49,824 bases of DNA, from assembly GCA_948852945.1 (NCBI GenBank), contig CAQPBJ010000014.1, positions 1 to 49,824 on the forward strand, given 5' to 3'. The notes beneath the pieces were generated by a model that made no database searches, was not told the origin of the DNA, and saw nothing but the letters and a program-made list of their open reading frames with translations. This DNA is from an uncultured Clostridia bacterium. GTDB lineage: Bacteria > Bacillota > Clostridia > TANB77 > CAG-508. The first letter of the stretch is position 1. Every line of letters starts with the position of its first letter. Positions 37,822-46,227 of the stretch are shown here, in pieces. The translations under genes were made by a program, and so were the position numbers.

Positions 37822-39219
37822 TTATTCAACTCCATTCTTTTTATTTTTTCTTAATAATAGCATTGCTACTAATACGGTGTATATAAATGTAATTATTCCC
37901 CATATTGCAACCATTCCAACTGATTGAAGATGTACATTTCTAGAGAATGCAAATACTATTATTGTTATAATAAATGGAATTATGTTTATTATAAACTTTT
38001 TACAAGCTTCTAATTGTTCGATTACTTTTTCTTTGTTTATTAGCATGCTTATTAATATATAGTTCATGATTGTTACTGTTAAAATAGCAGCTAATCCAGA
38101 TAAAGTTAATGATACTACTGCAGCTCTTATTAATAATGAATGTATTGCAATAAATCCAATTTCTATAATTGTTGCTAATATTCCAATAGTTTTATATTTT
38201 GCAATTAATATTATTGATAAGATTGCTACTACCACTGCTAGTGCTATTGCTGCACATTTTAAGAAGTTTTCACCTGTATATGATTCTATAAATGTTCCTT
38301 TTGTTAAAGAATATTTTATTGGCATACTTTCTGTATTTAATTCTGAAGCAATAACTGCTGCTTCATTATATTTATCATTAAAGGTATCCATATTTTCTGT
38401 AGAAACATTTTGGCTTATTGGTATGAATAATTCTGTATAATTTCCTTCTGGTGAGAAATATGTTGTATATCTGTCTTCTCCATCTATTTGTACTGTTACT
38501 GTTTTTTGAGTAGCTTCTCCGTTTTCGTTCATTGTTTCTATATATTTTTTTGATATTTCATTTAATTTACTTAGTCCATCTTTTTTGAATTTTACAACTA
38601 GTCCAATATCATATGATGCATATTTTGATTGTGTAGACTGTGTTGCACTTGATTGTTTGTAATTTACTGTAACTGATTTTATTAAATCTTGTGATATTAG
38701 ATTCTCTTTTGTATCTGTATCAATAAGTAAAAATGTTCCTTTATTTATTCCTAATGAGACAGTATAATCTGTTATGCTTTTATAAGGTACATCTACTGAA
38801 ATTTCTCCATTTTCTTCATTTACTGTAACTGAATAATCTGTTATACCGAATTTTTTTAATCTTTCTGATATTACTTCTTTTGATTTTTTGTAATTATCTA
38901 CATTTAATACGCTTGGATCATTTACTGGAACTTGTTTTTTAGGTGTTTCAGTTTTTTCTCCTTCTGTTTGGTTTTCTGTAGTTGCATTTGTGCTGTTTTC
39001 TGCATTTTCATCTTCTACTTCTTCAGTAGATGTATCTACTGAAAATACGAATGTTCGTATATTACTCAATTCTTTACTTAATGTGTAGTCTGGTAAAATA
39101 TTTTTCCAGTTATTTAACTCTTTTTTTTGTATTCCTAAGAATGCAATTGCACTAACTAATATTATTAGTAGTATTACAAGTATCCTTGTTAGTATGTTTG
39201 TTAATGTTTTCTTTTTCAC
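37822..39219 (-). CDS. secD: SecD-like protein-export membrane protein, divergent
   Basis: 465 residues: helix 1 (about 10-28), a large extracytoplasmic region with an inserted Glu/Asn/Thr-rich linker (about 65-95), a P1-like domain (SKEVISERLKKFGITDYSVTV; GTFLLIDTDTKENLI) and six helices near the C-terminus. The usual GLDLxGG motif after helix 1 is not visible. The start is GTG with GGGGGT about 8 bases upstream. It sits 13 bases after the HD gene and one base before secF. Assignment rests on layout and neighbour as much as on motifs. Confidence 0.75.
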   Translation of the reverse strand: MKKKTLTNILTRILVILLIILVSAIAFLGIQKKELNNWKNILPDYTLSKELSNIRTFVFSVDTSTEEVEDENAENSTNATTENQTEGEKTETPKKQVPVNDPSVLNVDNYKKSKEVISERLKKFGITDYSVTVNEENGEISVDVPYKSITDYTVSLGINKGTFLLIDTDTKENLISQDLIKSVTVNYKQSSATQSTQSKYASYDIGLVVKFKKDGLSKLNEISKKYIETMNENGEATQKTVTVQIDGEDRYTTYFSPEGNYTELFIPISQNVSTENMDTFNDKYNEAAVIASELNTESMPIKYSLTKGTFIESYTGENFLKCAAIALAVVVAILSIILIAKYKTIGILATIIEIGFIAIHSLLIRAAVVSLTLSGLAAILTVTIMNYILISMLINKEKVIEQLEACKKFIINIIPFIITIIVFAFSRNVHLQSVGMVAIWGIITFIYTVLVAMLLLRKNKKNGVE

Positions 39220-39232
39220 CTTTTGTTACCCC

Positions 39233-39895
39233 CTATAATAAATTGGTATCGTTTATAATTACTTCAAACCATAGACCTAAATATTTGGCTGCATATTTAC
39301 TCATCATTGTTCTGTCCATAAAGATTTCGAAATAATCTAGTACTGGACACATTTTAGTATCAATTGTAAGGTCTAGTACTATTTTCTTATCTTCTTTGTC
39401 TATTCTTAATTTTGCATCGGTTACAGCATAATTAACTCTATCATGTTTGTCAAATAATGATATGTTAGTTTTACATACTCTACTTCTGTGTGCGTCTGAT
39501 TTATCAGCAAGTATTATTGCTGCAGATATATCACTAACGGCTGTTCCAGATGATTCATCATGATTTCCTATTGCCATCATTATTTCTGTTCTTTCTTTTA
39601 TGTCCATTCCCATGTCTTTTAATATGTTTCCAGCAATTATTGCTCCTGTATGGGCATGGTCAATTCTATTTATTGAATTTCCTAAGTCATGCATATATCC
39701 AGCAATTTCTGCTAATCGAATTCTATCTTCATCGTATCCAAGCGTTCTTAGTATTTCTCCTGCTCTTTGTGATACGATTGATAAGTGTCTATCTCCATGT
39801 TCTGTGTATCCTAATGCGTCTAGTTGTTGCTTTGCTGCTAAGATTAATTGTTTGACTTCTTCATTTTGTTTTACATCTTCTAGAGTTATTTTCAC
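39233..39895 (-). CDS. HD-domain phosphohydrolase-like protein
   Basis: 220 residues with HGDRHL (33-38), the HD motif GYMHDLGNS (His69-Asp70), HAHTGA and GNHDESSG metal-ligand regions. This HD protein is regularly found next to secDF in Clostridia, often beside the ranthipeptide genes scfA and scfB; no scfA-like small peptide was found between this gene and its upstream neighbour. Its substrate is unknown. The start is GTG, with AAGGAGG 7 bases upstream. Confidence 0.85.
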   Translation of the reverse strand: MKITLEDVKQNEEVKQLILAAKQQLDALGYTEHGDRHLSIVSQRAGEILRTLGYDEDRIRLAEIAGYMHDLGNSINRIDHAHTGAIIAGNILKDMGMDIKERTEIMMAIGNHDESSGTAVSDISAAIILADKSDAHRSRVCKTNISLFDKHDRVNYAVTDAKLRIDKEDKKIVLDLTIDTKMCPVLDYFEIFMDRTMMSKYAAKYLGLWFEVIINDTNLL

Positions 39896-39953
39896 GCTAA
39901 TTCCTCCTTGGTTTTCATTGTTTGATTTTATATTAAATATATAAAAATATCAA

Positions 39954-40338
39954 CTATTTTTTGTAACTTTTTATATTGATTCCTACTACTCCTCCTATTG
40001 AGCCACAGATAAATGTTACAATTAGCATTATTAGTGAATATATGTTAATTTCAAAATTATGCATCGCTATGCTTGAAATTAAATATAATATCATAAAATA
40101 TGTTGTTCCTACTAATCCTCCGTTTTATTAATCCTTTTTCATTGTTTTTTATCATTACGATAGATGTTGATATTAATATACTTATACCAGTTATTACCAA
40201 GATTGCTGGTGTTATTATTTTCTCTGGTATATTACTTGATGTTAATATTATTCCTAATATGTAAAATAATATTATACTTAGTATAAAACTAAATATTACT
40301 CCTTTTATGAAGCTACTTAAAAAATTATCTTCTTTCAT
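39954..40338 (-). CDS. TIGR04086-type small membrane protein, needs one +1 frameshift
   Basis: The start is ATG 40338 with GGAGGT 4 bases upstream (an ATG at 40350 overlaps the ribosome site). The 0 frame gives 72 residues to KGLIK, then CGG. The +1 frame resumes at GGA (40121) and adds 55 residues to TAG at 39954, total 127, the normal size. The joined protein has four membrane helices and the family centre KGLIK-GGLVGTTYFMILYL, with the second half ending FICGSIGGVVGINIKSYKK. Family members lie in this tgt-secDF neighbourhood in Clostridia; function unknown. Unshifted, the product would end after 93 residues with a non-membrane tail. Confidence 0.85.
40120..40122 (-). other. Putative +1 recoding site, AAA CGG A (TIGR04086-type protein)
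   Basis: Codon 73 in the 0 frame is CGG followed by A. The family frame continues from GGA GGA at 40121. The surrounding 11-mer AAAACGGAGGA is found in phase in the VanW gene at 16414-16424. Confidence 0.8.
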
Positions 40339-40381
40339 ATTTACCTCCAATTAATTTGATTGAAGGTTTTTGAGAAACAAA

Positions 40382-40410
40382 AACCCTTTTCATAATTTAT
40401 ATGAAAGGGT
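40382..40410 (-). terminator. Intrinsic terminator after the WG-repeat gene
   Basis: ACCCTTTCAT pairs with ATGAAAAGGGT (one bulge) and is followed on the minus strand by GGGTTTTTGTTTC. It separates the rnhA-coaE-queA-tgt unit from the TIGR04086-secDF unit. Confidence 0.8.
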
Positions 40411-40423
40411 ATTGTTTTTATGA

Positions 40424-42052
40424 TTATTCTTCGTCAAAGCTATTTTCATCTTCATCTGTAAATTCATCATTTTCTATATTTTCTGGATTATTAAGTTTAT
40501 CTAAATTATTTTGCTCTTCTTTAGCATTTTTTTCATAATCTTTTGCTGTTAATGGTCTGTGGTTTTCTATATAGTCTTTGGCTTGATCACTACCACTTAT
40601 ATATTCTTTTAATGTTAATAAGTCTCTATCAAGTTTATTAAAGAAATATTCTACCTCTCCATTACTTACCATATAATAGATGGCTGTGTAATATGTGTTT
40701 TGAATTACTTCTCCATCTGTACTTATTAATCCATATGAAATATTTCCTACAGCATTTTTTGCACTGAATACTAGTGCTGTAATATCGTTTGTTAGTGGAA
40801 CTGTTATAGTTGGCATTGCTGCTGTATTTTGTATTATTTCTGCTGGATTTTCACATCCTATAGAATTATATCTTGTTGGTATTAAGCAGTATCCTTCAAT
40901 ATTATACATTCCATATAGATTATTTTTTACTACAGGAATACATTTATTGGCGATTACGTATTTACTTGTAATTCCTTGAGCATTGTACATTGACGCATCT
41001 TTAAGACCAATTTGATCATATTCTACTGGTATTATTTCTTTTCCGTCTGAATTTACAACTCCATATTTTGAATTTAGTTGTACTATATATAATTCTTTGC
41101 TAGCATCCATTAATGATATCTCGTCATATTTTAATTCTATTGTTGGTTTTTCTTCTCCTGGTTTTATCATTCCAAATTTATTGTTATTTGAAATAATATA
41201 TTCTCCTATACTTTGGATATATTCTACTGTGTCGTATTTTGCACTTATTAATTCTTCATAACTTCCATTTATTATTTGTACAACACCATATTTTTGGTTT
41301 TTACCGACTACTGCTAATCCATCATATAAGCCTCTTTGATTTCTGAAGTTTGTTGTAAGTGTATATCCTTGGCTAGATAATGCTTCTCTGTATGAATTTA
41401 CTAGTTCTTCAATTGGATATATTGTTATAATATTTTTTTCTGTTGTTATTCCCATGTTTAGACCTTTGCTAATTGCGTCTACTGGTGCATATAGCTTTTC
41501 ATCTGCAAATTGAATAACATTATTTTCTACTGTAAATACTTCTTCTTCTTCTGTTAGCTTATCTTTGTTTTTTTCTTTTTTGCTATTTGCAACTAGTTTT
41601 AATTCGTCATTATATTCTTCAGTAACTTTAATGTATTTTGAAATTTTGTTTTCATTTGCAACAAAATTTACATACTCTCCACCATTATCAACATTACATT
41701 TGTCTTTACTTTCATCTAAGGCTTCTGTTTCTGTATAGATTCCTTTATTGTATTTATATCCTGCTAATGTTGTTAATGTTTCTATACAGTAATATACTTT
41801 ATTATCTGGTGTTATAAGAATTATTGGTAATTCTTTTCCATTGTATATCATTGTTTTTTGTTGATACAATCCTTGATCTGTCGATATATCTGTTGTTGTT
41901 GTTTTGTATGCTACGTTTTTATATACGATTTTTGTTTTTTTATTATCTAATCCTATTAGAATGAATAAAACAATTAATATTACAACAAATAGTATTAATG
42001 TTGCAATTATTCCTACTAATAGTATTTTTTTCTTTTGATCTACTCCATCCAT
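40424..42052 (-). CDS. Membrane-anchored WG-repeat protein
   Basis: 542 residues: one N-terminal helix (about 10-35), a region resembling a copper-amine-oxidase-N-type stalk domain (about 60-215; YTETEALDESKDKC, LYAPVDAISKGLNMGITTEKNIITIYP), then WG/YG repeats (QKYGVVQIINGSYEELISAKYD, SKYGVVNSDGKEIIPVEYD, NLYGMYNIEGYCLIPTRYN) and an acidic tail. WG repeats form beta-propeller-like scaffolds. It lies 18 bases after tgt. Function unknown; possibly envelope scaffolding. It is intact in one frame, unlike the WG-type gene at 28461-30099. Confidence 0.8.
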   Translation of the reverse strand: MDGVDQKKKILLVGIIATLILFVVILIVLFILIGLDNKKTKIVYKNVAYKTTTTDISTDQGLYQQKTMIYNGKELPIILITPDNKVYYCIETLTTLAGYKYNKGIYTETEALDESKDKCNVDNGGEYVNFVANENKISKYIKVTEEYNDELKLVANSKKEKNKDKLTEEEEVFTVENNVIQFADEKLYAPVDAISKGLNMGITTEKNIITIYPIEELVNSYREALSSQGYTLTTNFRNQRGLYDGLAVVGKNQKYGVVQIINGSYEELISAKYDTVEYIQSIGEYIISNNNKFGMIKPGEEKPTIELKYDEISLMDASKELYIVQLNSKYGVVNSDGKEIIPVEYDQIGLKDASMYNAQGITSKYVIANKCIPVVKNNLYGMYNIEGYCLIPTRYNSIGCENPAEIIQNTAAMPTITVPLTNDITALVFSAKNAVGNISYGLISTDGEVIQNTYYTAIYYMVSNGEVEYFFNKLDRDLLTLKEYISGSDQAKDYIENHRPLTAKDYEKNAKEEQNNLDKLNNPENIENDEFTDEDENSFDEE

Positions 42053-42070
42053 TTTTTTGAATTTATCCTC

Positions 42071-43201
42071 CTATTTGGTATATCCATATTTACGATAAAA
42101 TTCATCTCTGAAGTTTGCTAAATTATCGTTTTCTATTTCTATTCTAACCTTATCCATTAAGCCTGTCAAGAATTTTATGTTGTGTATTGAAAGCAGTCTT
42201 ATACCTAAAATTTCGTTTGTTTTAATTAAGTGTCTAATGTATGCTCTTGTATAATTTTTACAGGTATAGCAGTCACATTCTGGGTCTAATTTTGAAAAAT
42301 CATGTTCATATGTTCCATTACGTACAACTACTTTTCCTTGAGATGTTAGTGCTGTTCCATGTCTTGCTATTCTTGTTGGTAATACACAATCACACATATC
42401 TATTCCAGCTATGGCAGCTTCTATTAAATAATCTGGTGTTCCTACTCCCATCAAATATCTTGGTTTATTTTCTGGCATAAGAGGTGTTGTATATTTTAGT
42501 ATTTCTAAAAATTCCTCTTTTGGTTCTCCTACGCTTATTCCACCTATAGCATATCCTGGGAAATCTAGTTTTATTAAATCTTCGGCACTTTGTTTTCTTA
42601 GATCTTTATAAAAACCTCCTTGAATAATTCCAAAAAGTCCTTGGTCTTTTGATCTTGTGTGTGCTTTTTTACATCTTTCTGCCCAACGAGTTGTTCTTTC
42701 CATAGATTTTTTTGTATATTCATATGTTGATGGATATGGACAACATTCATCAAATGCCATTGCTATGTCTGCTCCTAATGCATTTTCTACTTCTATAGCT
42801 TTTTCTGGTGATAGAAACTTTTTGCTTCCATCTAAGTGTGATTGGAATTCTACGCCTTCTTCTGATATTTTTCGTAATTGACCTAAACTGAAGACTTGAA
42901 ATCCTCCACTATCTGTTAATATTGGTCTATCCCAGTTCATAAAACTGTGTAGTCCACCTGCTTCTTTTACTAATTCATGTCCTGGTCTTAGAAATAGGTG
43001 ATATGTATTTGATAGTATTATTTGAGCATTTACTTCTTTTAATTCTTCTGGTGTCATTGATTTTACTGTTGCTTGTGTGCCAACTGGCATAAATACAGGG
43101 GTTTGTATATCTCCGTGTGGTGTATGTATTACTCCTCTTCTTGCTCCTGTTTGTTTGCATTGATGAAGCAATTCGTATGTTATTGCTGGTTTGTTTTCCA
43201 T
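42071..43201 (-). CDS. tgt: tRNA-guanine transglycosylase
   Basis: 376 residues from the ATG at 43201 (AAGGAG 7 bases upstream); an in-frame upstream extension to 43246 lacks a ribosome site and would overlap queA. Motifs: the queuine-type nucleophile region (MAFDECCPYPS, TDSGGFQVFSLG) and the zinc site CDCYTCKNYTRAYIRHL. It exchanges guanine for a queuosine precursor at position 34 of tRNAs with GUN anticodons. It is paired with queA, which does the next step. Confidence 0.95.
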   Translation of the reverse strand: MENKPAITYELLHQCKQTGARRGVIHTPHGDIQTPVFMPVGTQATVKSMTPEELKEVNAQIILSNTYHLFLRPGHELVKEAGGLHSFMNWDRPILTDSGGFQVFSLGQLRKISEEGVEFQSHLDGSKKFLSPEKAIEVENALGADIAMAFDECCPYPSTYEYTKKSMERTTRWAERCKKAHTRSKDQGLFGIIQGGFYKDLRKQSAEDLIKLDFPGYAIGGISVGEPKEEFLEILKYTTPLMPENKPRYLMGVGTPDYLIEAAIAGIDMCDCVLPTRIARHGTALTSQGKVVVRNGTYEHDFSKLDPECDCYTCKNYTRAYIRHLIKTNEILGIRLLSIHNIKFLTGLMDKVRIEIENDNLANFRDEFYRKYGYTK

Positions 43202-43220
43202 TTTTTTCTCCTTTTTATAT

Positions 43221-44243
43221 TTATGAAATAAACATTGCATCGCCAAAGCTAAAAAATCTATATTTTTCTTTTACTGCTTCATTGTATGCATTTAGAATAA
43301 ATTCTTTTCCTGCTAATGCAGATACTAACATTAGTAATGTAGATTGTGGTAAGTGAAAGTTTGTTATTAAGGCATCTAGGCATTTAAACTTATATCCTGG
43401 ATATATGAATATTTTTGTGTCTCCTTCTGTTTCTTTTACAAAACCTTTTTCGTCGGCTATTGTTTCTAAAACTCTACAAGAGGTTGTCCCTACAGCTATT
43501 ACTCTGTGTCCGCTTCTTTTAGCATTATTAATCTTTTCTGCATCTTCCTTTTTAATATAAAAATGTTCAGAATGCATATCATGTTTTTCAACTTCTTCTT
43601 CTTTCACAGGTCTAAAAGTTCCTATGCCTACGTGAAGAGTGACATTTGCTATTTGTATTCCTTTTTCTTTGATTTTTTCTAATAAGTCATTTGTAAAATG
43701 TAATCCTGCTGTTGGTGCAGCTGCTGAACCATCAAATTTAGCATATACTGTTTGGTATCTATCTTTTTCTTTTAATGTTTCGTGTATATATGGTGGTAAT
43801 GGCATTAAGCCTATTTTATCTAATATCTCATTAAAAATCCCTTTATAATGAAATTCTACTTTTCTTGTTCCGCCTGGCATTGTATCTAAGACTTTAGCTT
43901 CTAGTAATCCGTCTCCAAAAATTACTTTTGTTCCTGTGTGTAGTTTGTTTCCTGGTCTTACTATTGTTTCCCAAATATCTTTTTCTATATTATTTAGTAG
44001 TAGAAATTCTATGTTTGCTCCTGTTTCTTTTTTTCCATATAATCTTGCTGGTATTACCTTTGTGTTATTTCTTACTAGGCAATCTCCTGGTTGTAGATAG
44101 TCTATAATATCTTTAAATATTTTATGTTCTATTTCATTTGTAGTTTTATTTAGTACCATTAATCTAGAACTGTCTCTGCCCTCAATTGGTACTTGCGCTA
44201 TTAGATTTTCTGGTAATTCATAATTAAAATCAGATACTTTCAA
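43221..44243 (-). CDS. queA: S-adenosylmethionine:tRNA ribosyltransferase-isomerase
   Basis: 340 residues beginning DFNYELPENLIAQVPIEGRDSSRLMVL, with the family motifs VRNNTKVIPARLYG, AAPTAGLHFT and NFHLPQSTLLMLVSA. It adds the ribosyl part of SAM to preQ1 in tRNA to make epoxyqueuosine. It lies 19 bases before the tgt ATG and 18 bases after the putative metallopeptidase gene. Confidence 0.95.
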   Translation of the reverse strand: MKVSDFNYELPENLIAQVPIEGRDSSRLMVLNKTTNEIEHKIFKDIIDYLQPGDCLVRNNTKVIPARLYGKKETGANIEFLLLNNIEKDIWETIVRPGNKLHTGTKVIFGDGLLEAKVLDTMPGGTRKVEFHYKGIFNEILDKIGLMPLPPYIHETLKEKDRYQTVYAKFDGSAAAPTAGLHFTNDLLEKIKEKGIQIANVTLHVGIGTFRPVKEEEVEKHDMHSEHFYIKKEDAEKINNAKRSGHRVIAVGTTSCRVLETIADEKGFVKETEGDTKIFIYPGYKFKCLDALITNFHLPQSTLLMLVSALAGKEFILNAYNEAVKEKYRFFSFGDAMFIS

Positions 44244-44261
44244 AATTTTACTTCCTCTCTA

Positions 44262-45626
44262 TTAGTCACTTGTTATTGTTATATAGTTTGACTGTGTCAT
44301 ACTATTTTGCTCTTTTTGATTTAACATTGTTTTAAAGTTTTCTATAATTTGTGCTGCAATATCAATTGGATTATGTGGTGTGTTTTCAAATTCTATTTCT
44401 TCTGCATATTCAAAATCGCTTGCATGTACAGGTTTGGTTGTATATACTATTTTATCTAATCCTGTTTTTCCTTGATTAGAGTCTATGTTGCATTTCATAT
44501 AGTCTTCATACCATTGTTTTAGTCCTGATTTTGCTTGGGTTTGATATCCAAATTTTTCGTTGTCATGTAATGCTGGAAATACATACTCTTTTTCGTTTAA
44601 GTTTCTTTCTAATGAATGTAAGAATTCATGTATAAAAACTTCTTCTGGAAATATATCATTTCTTATGTCATATTTATACATTGTACTGTTTTTTAAATCG
44701 TTTGGCATTCTTATATTTGAAAAACCTATGTTGTCATATCTCATACTTCCTAATCCTATCCAGTCATTTACTGGTATTTCTGAAATAGTGTCTCCCATTC
44801 GTATTCCTATGAATATATGGTCATATTCATTGTTTTTTATGTATTGATTTATTAATGGTTTTACGTCTCTTGGAGAAACATAATAATAATTTTCTTCATC
44901 ATATGATAGTGTTGTTATTGGTTCTGATATCTCGATTACTTCATATGTTGCTGTCATTTCTCCACTTGATAGTGTGTTACAAGATTCACAAAATCTTTGA
45001 ATATTTGATTTTAGTAATTCTTTGTCTTCTTTTGTTAATGAATATTTATAAGTTTTTCCGTCAATTTCTGTATTTATTGTGTCCATTAAAAAACATGCTA
45101 CATTCCAGTTTGTTGTTGTGTCTTTTACTCCTTTTTCTACATGAATATCTGAAAACCATGCTTTTCCTTTAGAATATCCATCATATCCACCTAGTCTGAA
45201 GCTTATGTCTAGCTTTTCTTTTTCTTTACTGTCTACTAGTAAAGTTATTTCTTGCCAGTCTGTTGTTCCTTGTATTGGAATAGTTTGTTCTGCTGTTCCC
45301 ATTATACTTATACATGCTCCTGATGTTTCTGGTTTATCACTTTCTACATTTTCTGTTTTTACCATGCATTTTATTTTATATGGTGTATTTTTTTCTACTG
45401 GTATTTCTTTAAAAAATAGTGAGTCATTGAAATCTTCGTTTTCTATGCAATAACTTTTCTTTTCATTATATTTTTGTTTTGAATCTCTATAAAAAGATGT
45501 AGCAGCTTTTTTTTCATGTGCTTTTATAAAGTCGTTGAAATAGTATTTGTTGTATATTGTTATTATTGTAGCTATTAATATAATAATTATAGATGTGCTT
45601 ATTATTTTTCCTATCCATTTACTCAT
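44262..45626 (-). CDS. Membrane-anchored putative zinc metallopeptidase with jelly-roll domain
   Basis: 454 residues: one N-terminal helix (about 8-25), a beta-rich carbohydrate-binding-like domain (about 65-165; AWFSDIHVEKG is typical of such domains), then a region containing EVFIHEFLHSLERNL, an HExxH zinc-binding motif (about residue 330), with DNEKFGYQTQ downstream. The motif and location suggest an extracytoplasmic peptidase, but the family is not recognised with certainty. Its ATG overlaps the coaE stop by 4 bases (ATGA). It lies in a housekeeping operon with coaE and queA, which is an unusual home. Confidence 0.65.
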   Translation of the reverse strand: MSKWIGKIISTSIIIILIATIITIYNKYYFNDFIKAHEKKAATSFYRDSKQKYNEKKSYCIENEDFNDSLFFKEIPVEKNTPYKIKCMVKTENVESDKPETSGACISIMGTAEQTIPIQGTTDWQEITLLVDSKEKEKLDISFRLGGYDGYSKGKAWFSDIHVEKGVKDTTTNWNVACFLMDTINTEIDGKTYKYSLTKEDKELLKSNIQRFCESCNTLSSGEMTATYEVIEISEPITTLSYDEENYYYVSPRDVKPLINQYIKNNEYDHIFIGIRMGDTISEIPVNDWIGLGSMRYDNIGFSNIRMPNDLKNSTMYKYDIRNDIFPEEVFIHEFLHSLERNLNEKEYVFPALHDNEKFGYQTQAKSGLKQWYEDYMKCNIDSNQGKTGLDKIVYTTKPVHASDFEYAEEIEFENTPHNPIDIAAQIIENFKTMLNQKEQNSMTQSNYITITSD

Positions 45627-46216
45627 ATTTTATTTATTATCTCCTCAATTGAATTTTCTAAATCTTTTATACTACTATTGTTGTGTATGATGAAATTTGC
45701 CTTTTGGGTGTAAAATTCGTTTTTGTTTTGAATTTCTAATCTTTTTTGTGCTAATTCTTTTGTTATATTATCTCTTTTACAGATTCTTTCTATTTTTTCA
45801 TTATCGTCTGCTATAACTGCTATTACATAATTGCAGATTCCTTCCATTTTTGCTTCATATAATAAAGGTACATCTATAGCTAGATATTTATAGTTTTCTT
45901 TTTTGTAGTTTTCAATTTGTTTATTTATTTCGTCAACTACATATTTAAATGTTAATTTGTCGAGTGCTTCTTTTTTTTCTTTGTTGTTATAAATTATTGT
46001 TGCAATTTTTTTTCTGTTTAATTGGTTGTTTTCTTTTAGTGATTCTTTTCCAAATAAATTTACTATTTCTTTATAGTATTCTGTTGATGTATCATTGCTT
46101 AATTTTTTTGCTTCTGCATCTGCATCTATGATTATAGTGTTATATTTGTCTGTCAGTATTTTGCTTAATGTGGTTTTTCCACTTCCAGATGGGCCAGTTA
46201 TTCCAATAACTTTCAT
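45623..46216 (-). CDS. coaE: Dephospho-CoA kinase
   Basis: 197 residues with P-loop GPSGSGKTT (8-16), the DADAEAKKL substrate motif, DVPLLYEA and the lid RICKRDN. It catalyses the last step of coenzyme A synthesis. It lies 11 bases after rnhA and overlaps the next gene by 4 bases. Confidence 0.93.
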   Translation of the reverse strand: MKVIGITGPSGSGKTTLSKILTDKYNTIIIDADAEAKKLSNDTSTEYYKEIVNLFGKESLKENNQLNRKKIATIIYNNKEKKEALDKLTFKYVVDEINKQIENYKKENYKYLAIDVPLLYEAKMEGICNYVIAVIADDNEKIERICKRDNITKELAQKRLEIQNKNEFYTQKANFIIHNNSSIKDLENSIEEIINKI

Positions 46217-46227
46217 TGATTATCTCC

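Noticed and set aside
39896..39953. A ranthipeptide (scfA) precursor next to the HD gene
   Set aside because: The gap is only 58 bases and holds no Cys-rich open frame, and no radical-SAM maturase is nearby.
10554..40122. CGG reassigned to another amino acid (as in some Firmicutes lineages)
   Set aside because: Reassignment would keep the 0 frame open; here the 0 frame runs into stops or non-homologous sequence and the family match is in the +1 frame.
10277..40338. Five frame breaks as ordinary pseudogenes or random sequencing errors
   Set aside because: All five breaks occur at CGGA in the same phase, with conserved residues intact on both sides and no other damage in any of the genes. Motif-linked error is weakened by identical 11-mers that are unbroken in the other phase. 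It stays the main alternative for the raw data, since reads cannot be seen here.
10277..40338. Phase variation by slippage in short repeats
   Set aside because: No homopolymer or short tandem repeat is present at any of the five sites; the extra base is a lone C before GGA.
42071..43246. Longer start for tgt at 43246
   Set aside because: The upstream extension overlaps queA, lacks a ribosome site and is not part of the Tgt family; ATG 43201 has AAGGAG at good spacing.
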